A DNA stretch of 64,000 bases from Neurospora intermedia (lineage: Eukaryota > Ascomycota > Sordariomycetes > Sordariales > Sordariaceae), in the NCBI GenBank assembly GCA_037102815.1, contig BTPP01000008.1, forward strand, positions 868,001 to 932,000, written 5' to 3'. Positions 1 through 12,410 of the stretch are shown piece after piece. The notes beneath the pieces are model-generated. The model was not told the origin of the DNA. It saw only the letters and a program-made list of their open reading frames with translations, and did no database searches. Positions within the stretch are counted from its first letter, which is position 1. Every line of letters starts with the position of its first letter. Made by a program: the position numbers and the translations under genes.

Positions 1-181
1 TACACATATGTAGCTGACACAACCACCCCCCGGTAATCTCAACCCCGCCCTCACGAGCCGCCATAGCAACAGAAAATGAAAATCCCATTCAGGGTCCACG
101 CGCTGGGACGCTGGAGCTGGACTGGGCGACTGGCTGACAAACACACAAAAATGGACCGGTTAACGTACCCGGCAATCACAG

Positions 182-214
<33 letters not shown>

Positions 215-1187
215 TCCACCCCTCCTTCTTGTTTTAGCTCCAGGTCCTCCGATATCCCATCTGAGTACCACCATACCACAAAGGCATACAATACGGCACA
301 GGCACGACACAATCTGCCTGTCATGCTCACCACATGCTTGATGAAGTGTCACTCCTCCCATTGGAGATTTGCCCATTCTTTAGCGCTTACGGTAGTTGAT
401 TGCAGCACTCACTCCTCTGATGGTCGTCCTTTCTTGTATGTGATTCCAGAAAAAATCTTTGCACATCCATGCCAGATGGACTTTTGTTTTAGGGGGTGGG
501 TTGTACCGATTGGCGGTCAGCTAGATCGTTGGTTATTGCTTGAGGCTGCCAAGGACCGACTGGATAATTGAGGTGGATAGGGTAGACGGGAAAGGGCAAG
601 GCAAGCTGGTACGTACATGGTTGTCACTGGACTCGCGTTACATGATCGTCAGACATGACGGTTGTGGCATGTTGCCATGCTTACCATACTGTAGTGTTGG
701 AGAACCAGGTGGCTGGTTTATGCTCATCTTCCAACTTATTTCTTTGCGCGGCAAATTTAAATGAACGGCAAAGCAGGTGTCGATGACCAAAAGAAGAATC
801 ACGAGGTTAGACATACAGCGTGGAACTGTAGTCGTAGAAAGTAACATTGCGCCAGCTAAGCTCCTCGAAAAGAACGCTCGTCGCTTTTTCTTGAAAGTCT
901 CGCCCCTCTCTCTCTTTCTCTTTCTCAAACTCCCGTGTATAACCCTGTTGCCTCTGACCTTTGCGGAAGAAGGAACAGAAAAAAGGAAGAGAAAAAAATG
1001 CGATATGAATACCCAAACTCCCCTGATGCTGGCCGCCGTCATTAAAACCCCAGAGAAAGCGTAATATTTTCGTCCAGTTCCGGTTGTAAAGTGGAATGGG
1101 GTAAGCACCTCTTCAAGGCCCTTTTCTATATGCCTCCACGGCCTCTCAGATGCAGCCGTAATGCTCGTCCTCACGATAGTGAGCCAT
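1..1187. other. Noncoding 3' flank of the otubain gene
   Basis: I see no supportable gene here. The stretch holds the probable 3' UTR of the otubain gene, a long poly-C run near the left end, and pyrimidine-rich sequence around 900-930. The short open frames have no recognisable domain and overlap on both strands. Confidence 0.6.
182..212. repeat. Poly-C homopolymer run
   Basis: About 31 consecutive C residues followed by a further C-rich stretch. Runs this long slip in replication and sequencing, so the exact length should be treated as approximate. Confidence 0.9.
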
Positions 1188-3483
1188 CTATACACTCCCT
1201 CGCTTCCGCCCGCTCCTTGGTGGTGGATCATACTCGTCATTCTCCGGTTTGTACTCCTCCGGTTGGAAGTTGGGGTTATTGTAATGCGCGACGTTGAAGT
1301 GACTGTTCTTAAATGTCGACGTCTGGAACGTCGGTTCGCGCCACGTGTCGTTCTCAACATACTCAGGCATCTGGCAGTATTCGCTAAACCTCAACGGATG
1401 CGTCTGCTGAGGTGGTGGCGGTGGAGGAGCCGCTGCGGCGATGGGTAAGGGGGTGGCAACTGGCTGAAGTGATTCCGTTCCGAAAGGGGCAGACATCCAA
1501 GATGATGTCGAGGCTTGGGTGAACGGCGCAAGCGGCGAGCCAAGCGATGGCCCAAGCCCAACGCCCAGTGCCCCAAGTGGCGAGGAAGAGGAGCCGAAGG
1601 CGCCTGGCAGTGCTGCAAGGAGGTCGTAGTCTCCCGCGGCTGTGAATGGCGGAGCGGATGTGATTTCATACTGGGGGATGGTGGCTCGGAAAACCTGGAT
1701 GTTCATAGGCGCGGGCGGAGGTGTTGGGTCCACGGGGTAGAGTATGTCATAGTGGTCGGGCCGGTAAAGTAGGCAGATGACGGGGTCAAGGGGAGATGTC
1801 GGCTGGCTGATTGCCTCTTCGGGGAAGCTGTAGGTGTTGACCTCAGAACCGGGGCTACGATCCAGATAAGCGACTCTCAAGACGAAACCAACGGGCTTCA
1901 GAAGTATGCTGACCAGTGCCTGCAAGCCCAGTTGGTCGATCTCAATATTGGGTACCTCGATCACACGCTGACAGAATTTTTCAACACTTTCATCCGTAGT
2001 GATGAAGGCTTCGTGACTGCCACGATTCTCTTTGAGCCAGGAACTTGCGAGCAGGCGAAGGTGGTAGATGATGGCGTTGGACTTTTCTGCATCAGTGAAG
2101 GCGTGCATAACTTCATCCATGGCTTCCTCGGGGACATTGAGCTTGGCCGAAATTCTCTTCAGGAGCTCATCTGTTTCCTCGACAAAATCCACGAATACCA
2201 TAGGGTCAAAGCCACCGTGGTGCTGGATGTACTCATTAAGGCTCTCTAGACGCTCTCTCTCACCATCCACCTGGGCCTTGTTGCCGAGCTTGATGAGGGT
2301 CTCAAAGTAGCCAAAGCCGATTGCTAGAGAGTACGTTTCGTCAGCACTCAAACTCGCAGTATGGGTACCCCGAGCTACCACGACTAAGACTCACCTCTCC
2401 AGCCGCAGTTGCCATCCCCCAGCATTGGACGGTAATGGGAGTATACCGCGGGCAAGGACTGAGACACAATTAACACATGCCGCAACTTTTTTTTTTCTAT
2501 TCTCCAATAGTCTTGCTCACCCTTGTTTTCTGGACATAGACGGGATCGGCTTTGGCGTATTCCTCCGTGATGGCTGTGCTTGGTGATTTGTCGCCAACAG
2601 GAAGACCCTATACATACGTACAATTCCATGTAAGTAACGGCACACATTTGGAGAAACTGGACGAGAGCCGTATAAGGGCGATGACGGCTGTAGGCGAAAA
2701 CCAAGGCAGCAATTGTCTTACATTGAGCTCAGGCTGGTACTCCTGGTACCCTTGGGCTGCGGCCAGGTCGCTATGATCGTCGCCGGTTGCTTCCATTTTA
2801 ATGTGATGTTGTTGTTGATGGATGGACGACGGTGATTGATAGCGCGGTACTTGAGAATCAAATCGGGAGTGCTGGTATTGCTGTTGTTGTTGTTGTTGAT
2901 GATGATGAGGATGATGATGATGTTGCTGCTGTGGGGGAAGTTGTGAAATGGAAGCTGGCGAGGAGGGGCTTGTGCTGCCGCCAACGCTGGGGGAGAGCGA
3001 ATGCGAGACGTATGAGAGCGGGCTGTGCGACTGTTGGTGTTGATGGTGTTGGCTGTGCCCGCCGTGGCTGTTGGTGTGATGCGGTGGTAACGAGTGCGGC
3101 GACGAGTGATGGGGATGGAACGAGTTGCCCGCGTGGGCTGTGAACAAGGGTCGGGATGCGGGGCCGCTGACGCTGTTACCGCTGATACTGCCCCTGGGCC
3201 CGGCTGGACCTGGACTGAAGATTGCCCCAGTGGCTCCAGGGGCAGCAGCTATTGCTGAACCAACAGCGGCGGCGCCTGCTGCTGTAGTAACGGCCGCTTC
3301 CGGGCCGCCCCCGACGGCAGTGTATCCACCTGAACCACTGCCGCCTCCACGTCCAAGACCACCACTACCACTACCTACACCTCCACCTATTGATGTCTGT
3401 TCGAATGTGTAGTCGGGAAGTCCGTGTGCATTACCATATCCCGTCGAGAGAGATATGTACGCTGCAGATTCGGGCTGATACAT
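1188..3483 (-). CDS. Otubain-family deubiquitinase (peptidase C65) with long low-complexity arms
   Basis: Predicted cysteine protease that removes ubiquitin from substrates, likely in cytosol and nucleus. Four exons are read as 3483-2722, 2607-2521, 2458-2395 and 2323-1188, giving 682 residues. The catalytic motif GDGNC (Asp and Cys) sits in the small third exon and joins AIGFGYFETL across the last intron, exactly as in OTUB1-type enzymes. The catalytic His lies in the conserved YRPDHYDILY, so the triad looks intact. The N-terminal ~254 residues are Gly/Ser/His/Gln-rich with polyGln and polyHis runs; about 170 Pro/Ala/Ser-rich residues follow the catalytic core. Human OTUB1 is about 270 residues, so more than half of this protein is extra. 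The start is the first ATG of the open first exon; an upstream frame encoding a basic KRKRR stretch is out of frame and taken as 5' UTR. Family call firm, exact start less so. Confidence 0.88.
2877..2932 (-). repeat. In-frame CAA/CAC trinucleotide tract (polyGln/polyHis)
   Basis: A run of CAA, CAC and CAT codons inside exon 1 of the otubain gene encodes alternating His and Gln blocks (HHHHPHHH followed by a run of seven Gln). It is a likely site of length variation between strains. Confidence 0.85.
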
Positions 3484-4828
3484 GTCGACTGTTGATCTTC
3501 GTCAACCTCGGAGAAGCTGCTGTATCGTCGCTTGCGCTTGGGGAGGAGATGCCGACAAGACAATAATCGTTCGGGGTTAAGACGTTGAATTGCCTGTGTT
3601 CTGTGCTGTATCACGGGTGGACTGCCAGATGAGGAAGGATTATTAGGTGGTATGTATGGTGGACCTCGTTGCTGTTGATGTCGAATTGCTGAGGGCCGAG
3701 GGGGTTTTAAAGCGAGTCCACCGCAGCGCAGCTTGTTCGAATGCTTGGCCTTCAATGCACCTCAATGTGGAGAGCAACAATGACAACTCTGAGTGAATAG
3801 GTCTGGAGAAAACACACCAGACAGACGGAGAGGAGAGTCAAGTCGGTCAAGTAACGTAAGACAAGAAAGACCCAAGACAGAGGAGGACAGTTGGAGTTCG
3901 CAGCGGACAACAATCGAAATCACTGCTCCGCCGCAAATCCGAACAAGCAAACGGGGATAGATGCGAGTGCTGTGTGGAGGAGTGGGTGGGAGGGCAGGCC
4001 AAGTAAGTAAAAGAGGTGAAGCGGAGCAAAGGGACGCGAGAAGCAGAGGCGAAGAGAAAGGGAAGTCAAGGGGACCGAGGAGCGGGCAGAGGACAGGAGA
4101 CTCGGAAGTAAAAGTATTGTATATCCGGGGCTCGCCGAGACGAGGCCGGGCAAGTTGCAACGGCGCTCTGGGGGAAAGAAAGAAGGCAAGTTCCAGCAAT
4201 GCCTATAAAACGGTTAGATTAGTACCAAACATACACCCCCCCCCCCATCAAACGCTACAGTAACAGCTGGCCGACCTCCCTACGGCCACACAGTACCTAT
4301 CACCACGGGTGGGGACAGGTGGTGCGGTGCCATACCATCCAGGATGGACTACATATGTGCTCATTCCACTGCCCAGACTATAGGGTGCAGTTTATTATTG
4401 CTTTCTTTTCCTTATTGCTGTGGCTGCCCTATCCGCCGTTGGCCGTTTGGGCCGCTGGCTACTGGTTGTCCGCGTCCCAGTTTTCTTCTCGTCCTCCGCC
4501 ATCAATCCTCTTCCACGCTGTCGTTGCTGGTTACTTTTGCTTCCCGCAATCCAGGCCATAAGCCCCAAGCCAGCTGTATCAGTCCAAGCGGGCAGCAAGT
4601 CGAGATCCGTGGTTTCGTAATTGCCCAGGCGAGGCATCTCCTCTTTCCCCTCTTGTAGTTCTCCCATCTGTGACGGAGGAGAGAGCCCGGTCATGGCTAC
4701 GATTCGGGTTCAGGAAAATATGTGCTCCGCAGCTTTATGTAGTTGTCCGTACGGAATACCCATGAATCCCGGCTGTACGCAGGGCGAGACTGGTGAGAGG
4801 GACCTAGGGAGAAAGAAAGAAAAGAAAG

Positions 4829-4860
<32 letters not shown>
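4829..4860. repeat. Poly-A homopolymer run
   Basis: About 32 A residues preceded by GAAA-type repeats (4811-4828). It has no adjacent retroelement features such as target-site duplications that I can see. Confidence 0.9.
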
Positions 4861-4863
<3 letters not shown>

Positions 4864-7800
4864 ACCATCCAGTTTCCCGCAAAGCGTCGGAAGTCAACCA
4901 ACCCTAGACGACCAGCAAACGCACTGGTCCCCGGAAGCGACGTCTTGGCGGCACCATGGCTCCGTAGTTTTCTGCAGCATGACGGGGCCCGGCCGCCGGT
5001 GTGCCTTGTGTCTTCTGGCCTCTTTTCCCAACCGCCACTGTAATTGCCCGTCAACTGCTCAACAGAAGAGAGGAAACAGGCAAACAGTGGGATGGTCGCT
5101 ACAGTTCTGTCATGATTGGAAAAACAAACACGAGGTTGGTGTTGTGTCTGTAATGAAGCTGGGTCAATTTTCTGATGAAGCGTTTTACATGGAGGTAGTA
5201 CACTCCCTCTACATAACGGTAAACTGTACCTGTGGAAGAAGGGCTGATCTTGTCTGATGAGCAACAGCGACCTAGCGCATGTTTTTGTCCCCTGATCCCA
5301 GGCGCCAATGCGGAGGACCGCTGCGAAACACCGTGGGATCTGGGGAGCTAGGCAGGCTGGCTAAGCTGGGGGGGGTTCTAGGATGTGTGTAACCACGGAC
5401 CACAACATTTGTCTCTGGATCCCGCTTGAAGTAGTTGTTATCGACACCCCTCTCTAGCTTGTCTCTGTTTCTCTGCACGCCGGGCTGGGCTCAGTCAGCA
5501 GAGCAGCTAGGACACTCCAAATGGTATCGACTTGTAATGCCCGGAATCCACTATGCTTGGCTGGAGCTTTCGGAACGTTTACTTGCCGATATCATTGCAA
5601 GAACGGGAAGGGCTCTGGAAAAGGGGAATGCGGAGCATCATCCTCTCCTGATGATTGCTATTGGTGTCTTTTACTGCAGGTATAACGACCTCCTTTGCAC
5701 GGTAGTGAACCCTTACCTAGCCTGCCTAGTGTACTCGAGTCTTGGAGGTGGTGTGCTGGTGTGCTTAACCTGGTTCTGGGCCACATCGCGTCGACTGGTC
5801 CCCTTCACATTGGATCTGTCTGGCGACTTGATGACCCCATTCTTGCTGTGTTTAAGGTTGTCTTTTTCTCTTGTGGTCTGAACAATCGCAAGAGGTAGCA
5901 CGATGCCACATCTAGGGCCAGATCCTTCAAGTTCTTCGTGCCAGGTCATTGATAGGATTGTTTGTGCCTCGCACATCCGCGTCTTCGGATGGGAAAAGCG
6001 TACGTGTGTCGGCCTGGTACCTCTAGTGTATTGTGCATTGCCCCTTTGCCAGTCGATCAACCGATTCGATGACCAATACCCGGTGGGTGAATATCAGGCT
6101 GCCGGCTTGTCCACGAAACTGGTGTTTCCACGTATTTCCACTAAATCGTTCGTTAGAACTTTGAAGGAGGAGGTGGCTCAATGTTACAGGACTGGCAAGG
6201 CATTTCATGAATATAAGAGAGTTTCAGATGGTCCGGTACTTGGAGCCGAACCTCAAGTGACACAACATCGCCGAAACCCAATCTTCTATCACCACGCATA
6301 AAGCGGCCAACGTGATAGTTGATGGGATCTTGAGCGGGTCAATGCGCCTACAGGGCATAGTAGCTTTGCATAAGGTGGCAGAGTCTCCAGAGCCCGTAGG
6401 AAGGCGCAACGAAGTCCGTTAGCCTTTCGATAGATACCCAGCGCCGGTAGTCCAAAAGCATAAGAGGATGATAAACCGGTCATAGTACGGTCATGTCTGG
6501 AGATCCAGGTCAGCTTGATTTTTGAGCATCATATTAACCCGGACGGAGAAGGTCGGCCACTTCCTATGATGCGATTGGTGGGAGAAGTTGGCTTTCGCCT
6601 CCAGTTCTGGTAGCGTAGCTTTGCCCATGTCGTTACAGAGAGATCCACGCTCGTATGGTGGGAACTGCACCTGTCGACAGTGTCTGTTATGTGGTCAGCT
6701 TGAAATGTAAGTAAGCTCAGCCCATATCATTCCCAGGACCGACGACACAAAAAAGGAGGCCGAGATGTGGCACGAATAATTCTAAATTATAACCCAAGTT
6801 GGTGAGGTTGCTTGGATACAGTATGCTGTGTGAACGAGTAGGGGAGAGGGTCAAGGTGGTAAAAAGCTGAAAGTGATTAATAAGGAGGAACGGCTGTGGT
6901 CGATCCGCTGCTTGGGCTCGCTGTTGGTACCAAGCTCATGGGATCGTTGGATTCAAAGCTATGCAGAAATTTCTTCAAGGGTTCTGAAGAATCGCCATTG
7001 CCGAAGGCGAAACGCACGAAATGTGAGACATAAACGGGTAGCGATGTACCGCTTATCCCCTTGTATTTCCCTCGTACTTTTGGTATTAGATTTTTAGGTT
7101 CATCGCTCGCTTATTCGTAAGCTATGTTAGCATCTTCTCACGGACCATATGTTTGCCGCCTGGAGTGACTGGTCAAATTGACTTGCAATACAACATGTAT
7201 GGCGGTGACCAGCTGAAAACGTGGGGTTGAACAAGAACAAGGATCAGGTTGATGATATGTTTCTCAGATCTCATGCGCAGGACAGCATCACGTCGTGCTT
7301 CTTCTGGCTTGTGAGTGTCTGCGTCAGGGACTGTCGTCGTAGATGAAGGCCAATCCAGGAAAGTGTATATCATATGGTGGCTTACACCTTCTACCAATGA
7401 CGGACCATCGACCTGTGCCAAGACACTCTCTGCTTGATATGCGGCCGATGTCCGCACATCGTGGGACAAGCGTCCAGAGATGTTGTCATGGTAGCAGCGC
7501 TGATGGTGCTGCTCAAACAGAGGCGGCAAACCCGGAACACGGCTGAGCACGACGTCGTCTGTCGTTGACTGGGGTCCCACCAGAACACATATCATGTATG
7601 TGATGGGGTTGAAGGGTACATCTCGGTGACGACGACACTACTTTGACGTCTTTCCTGTCGATGGCAGGACTTGGAGCCTGTCATTGACAGTGGTAGCAGA
7701 GAATTTCTCCAAGTTGTGCAGGTTCAGGGATGATTTTTCAAGCGCAAATTGTGAAAGAGCGAGCATTTTCCCCAGACTCGTACGTTGGATGGCGGCGGAG

Positions 7801-10269
7801 ACGACGTCGCTTGTGGTTAGGTACAGAGGGTGCAGTCGTGGGAATGGAGATGAGTGCAAGTAAAAAGAGGTGTGGTTGCAAACTGCAAACTACAAGTCAC
7901 AGACTTAAAATCGGATGTGCTGTGCGTACAATATAATATCTTGGTAGCGGGTCTTCTCCCACTTGCTGTACGATTATTGTCAGTTTAACTGTAGCGCTAG
8001 CAATTTGTCGTTGCGCAGACGCCGCTTCGAACTAACCAACGCCTTTGTATTCCCAATTTGTGGATCATGCCAGGATTATGAGCCAATCCAGTTGGCGAGA
8101 AGCGCTGCATACTATCGCAGTATGTACATAGTATGTAATGTAGCCAAGAGCGGGCTAAAAACACCCGCATAAGGTGTATGTACATACATTATAGCCTTCC
8201 CTGAAAGAGCATCTCGGTTAGGAGTGAACATGTGTAGCGGTACTAAGTAGCCTCCGCTACCGGAGGGGACACCGTGCATGGCATCCATCCTGTACATCAA
8301 GGTACCAGAACTACATATGTGAGGAGTGTGATGCAATGGGTAGGTAGACAGGTACCTATGTAAAGCGATATGTCGTTTTCACTGTCCTGACCTGTGGCTT
8401 GCCGTGTTGGAGTGTTACCTGCCGACCTACCTCTAGCTCCGTCCCCATGGTGAGCAAGTGGAATGAAAGTCTGACGCATCACCCCGGGTTTATTCGTTAG
8501 CTCAACCCCTACCTCTATCTCTACTTGCCGGTATGTTTAGACCTTCTGGCAATTTCAGCTAATGCCCTGGAGCAGATTGCGCGGATAAACCTGGTGTGAC
8601 CCTTTTACTCCCCTGTAAAGGATGTGGGGTATGTTCCGCGCCAACTAACAAACCATTCGAGTTGCACAAGATTTGTGCGATGGCAACCTCTCGTTGTCAC
8701 GTAACACAAAAGCATTGATCGAGTTTCAACACCAAGCCTCCTCATACATGAAAGACATGGTACACTAGGCTTGTCCCGCTCCCCGCCACATAGCCTTTCG
8801 GCAACGTATGCAATGACACTGCTGAGACTTCTACCTACAGCTCACTTACATTTTACAAATTTACCGCCATGCTCTTTTGGGAAAGCATCTTTTTCCATAG
8901 CCTACCTACGCGAGCCATCGACCAGTCAAGCCCGCAATCATATTGAGCGGGCTCTTCTCCGTTATGGACTGCTCTGGTTCACGTTTTTTATGCTACAGTA
9001 ACATCCTGTCCTCTTGGCCAGCTGAGAGGTTGGTTGGCCATGCATGACTATGAAGGCCTAACCGAACGGCTTGCCGCAGTTATCACTCGTTGGCGCTGAA
9101 TGAACAGGACTTTTGTGTCCAGTGGTGTTGTCTACAACCACGATGGCTTGCCGAAGAACACCGTTGTCTTGATCCGAAACGAAGTTAAAGAGGGTCTGGT
9201 ACGTGTGAGAAATGCGGGTCTTACTATAGTATTGGATTCCCGGAGGACCCTTATCATCGATGTCAATGACAAACATCTCCGAGGACGCTCCATTTTCGAT
9301 TCGAGATAACGACGAGAAGGAAACAGCGGCAAACAACAAAAAGAAAAAGAAAAGAAAAAACATCCCAGACGCCGGGGGGAGATCTGCAAGCGGCCCCATA
9401 CAACCGCCCGCACCCCGAGGTCACTGGTGATGCGACCAGGCAATTCTTCCCTGACAGATATCCTGTCACGTCCGTGTGAGAGCGCAGTCTTGCAAGGCCA
9501 AGGCAGAAGTGGAGGGCAGAATATTGGCCAAAGAGACCAGTATTCGCATCCGGTCTGAGTGCGCCTTGTGCTGCAGTGCCAGCAACCGATTCTCCTCGGC
9601 TGCAACCTATCTGCAATATGCTGAGCTGTGTGTGCCCAAAGGATCGCATACGCCGTTGGCGATTTCGCCAACTTGCCGTTACCCTTGTTCGATATTTGAA
9701 ATTATTTGCATATCGTTTTGGCTTGTTGACTACTAGTGTATTGGCATTCATACATCCGCTCCCCAAACTGGAACAACCCTTATGATACAGGAGAAGGTGG
9801 GAAAAAAGTAAACAAAGAAGAAAAAGAAGCCTCGTATGTTGTTCTGCCCTCCTCCTTCTCCTCCCACTACACCGTCTCCCCTTCATTCCTCTTCATCTTG
9901 GGGGCCAACGCTCTCCAGTCCTTCTAGCAAAAGACAATAACACGCAACAAGAGTTGAATTCCGAGTCACGTTCTACGGCACGCTACTGCGAGCTCCCGCT
10001 CGTGCAGAAGCTTGTCCCACCTATCCCGTGTTTCCATCTTCATCGTCCTACCTTGGCCCCTTGATCTTTTTTTGGTGACCGCCCTTCATGCGTTGCCCGT
10101 GTGCCCGTGTACGCGTTTCTGCCTTGGCTGCCTTCTTACCTGCCTTTATGCCTTTTTGCTTCCCTGACACGGGAGACTCTCAGAGGCCATTGTGTGAGTG
10201 TCTGTTGTCTCTGAAGAGTTTATTGAGTATCAATCCATCAACAAATTATTCTTTCTCTCTTCTTAACAA

Positions 10270-10278
<9 letters not shown>

Positions 10279-10302
<24 letters not shown>
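10279..10302. repeat. CA dinucleotide microsatellite
   Basis: Twelve tandem CA units in noncoding DNA. Confidence 0.9.
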
Positions 10303-11491
10303 TACAGCCCAGCCGTTTCCTAGATCCCGACCTTTCGACAATGAAATTACCCCTATCTTTGTCTCAGTAGGACGGTAGGAATATGTAGTACGCAAAATCC
10401 AGTGTACTGTATAGGCTGGGCAAAAAGAGTGTAATGTTGGTTGCCCAGATCACGGATGCCGTCGCTGTACAGCGTAGTGGGTAGTGCCTCAAACGTCTTG
10501 TACACACAAGAAGTTAATTTTCTGTATCTACTGAACCGCCAACGCCAACCGACAGAACCGAGAAAAGACAAGATACAAGACACAGGACAGACCAAGAGGT
10601 GGCGTAGTAGGTAGGACCCCCGAATCCCAACAACAGTAATTTACCTACTTAGAGGTACTCACACTCGCCCACTCACTAAGTAAACACTGCTTACATCTGA
10701 AGTTCCACCATACAGAAAGGTATACCCCCCCTCCACTGCTCTCTCACTTCCCTTCCCGTGTCTCGATCTTTGGCAAGATGTAACCCCAGCTTCTTTATTC
10801 TTGCCGCGCATGCATGCAAGTAATATATCGAGTGGATGTATATACTTCAATAACGCAGATTTGTTATTCAATTATCATTCATCATCCCAGACCCTGGACC
10901 CACCCGGGTCACAGCATCTTGAAATCATGATTTCCGTGCCGGCATCCGCGACGAAAGGGTCAACAAATCCGACGGACCAGACAGTTTAGTATCTTGCCCA
11001 TCGCATATATGTAGACAGTTGTGTGACAGAAGAAGAACTTGCAGACTTCTTATACTTGTATTAGCTGCTCGTAGTGCCCAGTGGGAATCATGCTTAATAG
11101 TGAGTTCACGTATTATTGCGTCCTTTCTTCGTCTACGTAAAGTTAGACTTCACCCACTTGTGAGAAGTTGGTTTACATACATGAGCGCGACACAATCTAT
11201 ATTGTGGATGTAGCACAGAGTCACCATTTTTCGGTCCCAGATCACCATACGGTTGAAAAGGAGGCGTTGGATAGTGGCCTCCTTGGTGTCACATGGGTTA
11301 CGGCTTGTTCTGGTAGAGTTAAGTGGTTAAGTCTACATGTTGGAAAGATGTGGAGTGTGAAGCAGGTGTCTTGAACAGAAGGAGATAAAAAAAAAAAGAG
11401 AAATTGCGACGTATAGCTTGGACTTTATCAGAGTCATTACAACTGCAGATTTACTAGCGGTCTCCTGCAAGCTGGGCATGTCGGTCGAGTG

Positions 11492-11536
<45 letters not shown>
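11492..11536. repeat. Poly-A homopolymer run of about 45 nt
   Basis: The longest homopolymer in the window. It lies in noncoding sequence 3' of csn-2 with no nearby coding relic that would mark it as a retroposon tail. Confidence 0.9.
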
Positions 11537-11539
<3 letters not shown>

Positions 11540-12410
11540 GGGAGTTAGGGAGACAGCGAGACTTCTATGGGGGGAATTTTAGCTGAAAGTTTCGCGAGTG
11601 TATCAGGTGGCAACCCATTTCACAAAGCATTGAATCACCCAAAAACAAGAAGAACTTAGACAATCTGCTTCGGTGCGCCAGGAAATCTTTTGGGGAAAGA
11701 CAACTCGAAACCAGTCGAATTTGGTCTCAAAGCCACCAATTGAGGTCGATTAACGTTAAATAGAGAAAATGAAAGCATACTCAGGAAGAAAGCACAAACA
11801 ATAAAGCAAAAAATCTCGGCTGTCCAAGCCTCGAGTTAAACTCGGGGCCAGCTGCATGGAGGTGCCCGCGAAAGCACCGTACATTTTCTGGCTATCAGCA
11901 CACCTACAGTACCACGGTCGGCTCGCGAAAGTTGTTGGAAGGTCTGAACCTGTGATTTACATGGTCCCAGTGAAGAACCTGCCGCTGAGTGAGAGCCTAG
12001 GGCCCTCCTATATACCGATCTGGAGAATCTTGTGCGTGAGAGGTTTTAATGGAAATGTACGGCTTGGATACGTGGTCTGGAGAGACGTGGAAGCCAAAGG
12101 TTAACTGCAAATTGGTTCCATGCTTCACTACCATAGACACTCGATACAGCGAACGATTACCATCGAGAAAATGATATACGCATTGATTCTAGCCTCAGAT
12201 GTATGACCCTTTATGCGCCGGGTTCTACTTAACCCCCAGTGTAGAACTAGCCCCAACCCATTTTACTCTGTGTTCTACATCAGGACATAACCTTGTGTCT
12301 AACCCAAGACACCTCGACTCTTTTAAAGATGAAATGGTCAGCTGGAGCCCCAACTCCTGGCATGGAATTGCCATGAAACCTCTTGACGCATCTTAGAGTC
12401 TTTTGTTTTC

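Larger units (their letters stand above)
3484..12410. other. Gene-poor region of about 8.9 kb between otubain and csn-2
   Basis: I find no protein here I can support. Open frames are short (mostly under 150 residues), overlap on both strands, and show no known motif; the one with a run of lysines is simply the poly-A tract translated. The stretch contains poly-A runs (4829-4860, 11492-11536), a CA dinucleotide repeat (10279-10302) and two or more copies of a GGTACCT-type motif. The left end is probably the promoter and leader of the otubain gene; the right end is the 3' flank of csn-2. Base composition looks ordinary rather than strongly AT-rich, so I do not read it as a RIP-mutated transposon relic. 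A long noncoding RNA or a gene with many small exons remains possible. Confidence 0.5.

Noticed and set aside
2324-2721. Apparent frameshifts or breaks in the otubain gene
   Set aside because: Three ordinary GT-AG introns with branch sites restore a continuous, conserved frame through the catalytic motif, so the gene is not a pseudogene.
4621-5043. 140-residue open frame with a polylysine run
   Set aside because: The lysines are the 32-nt poly-A tract translated; the rest has no motif and the other strand is equally open.
9263-9886. 207-residue minus-strand open frame
   Set aside because: No known motif, Arg/Cys-rich patchy composition, overlapping open frames in other phases and on the plus strand.
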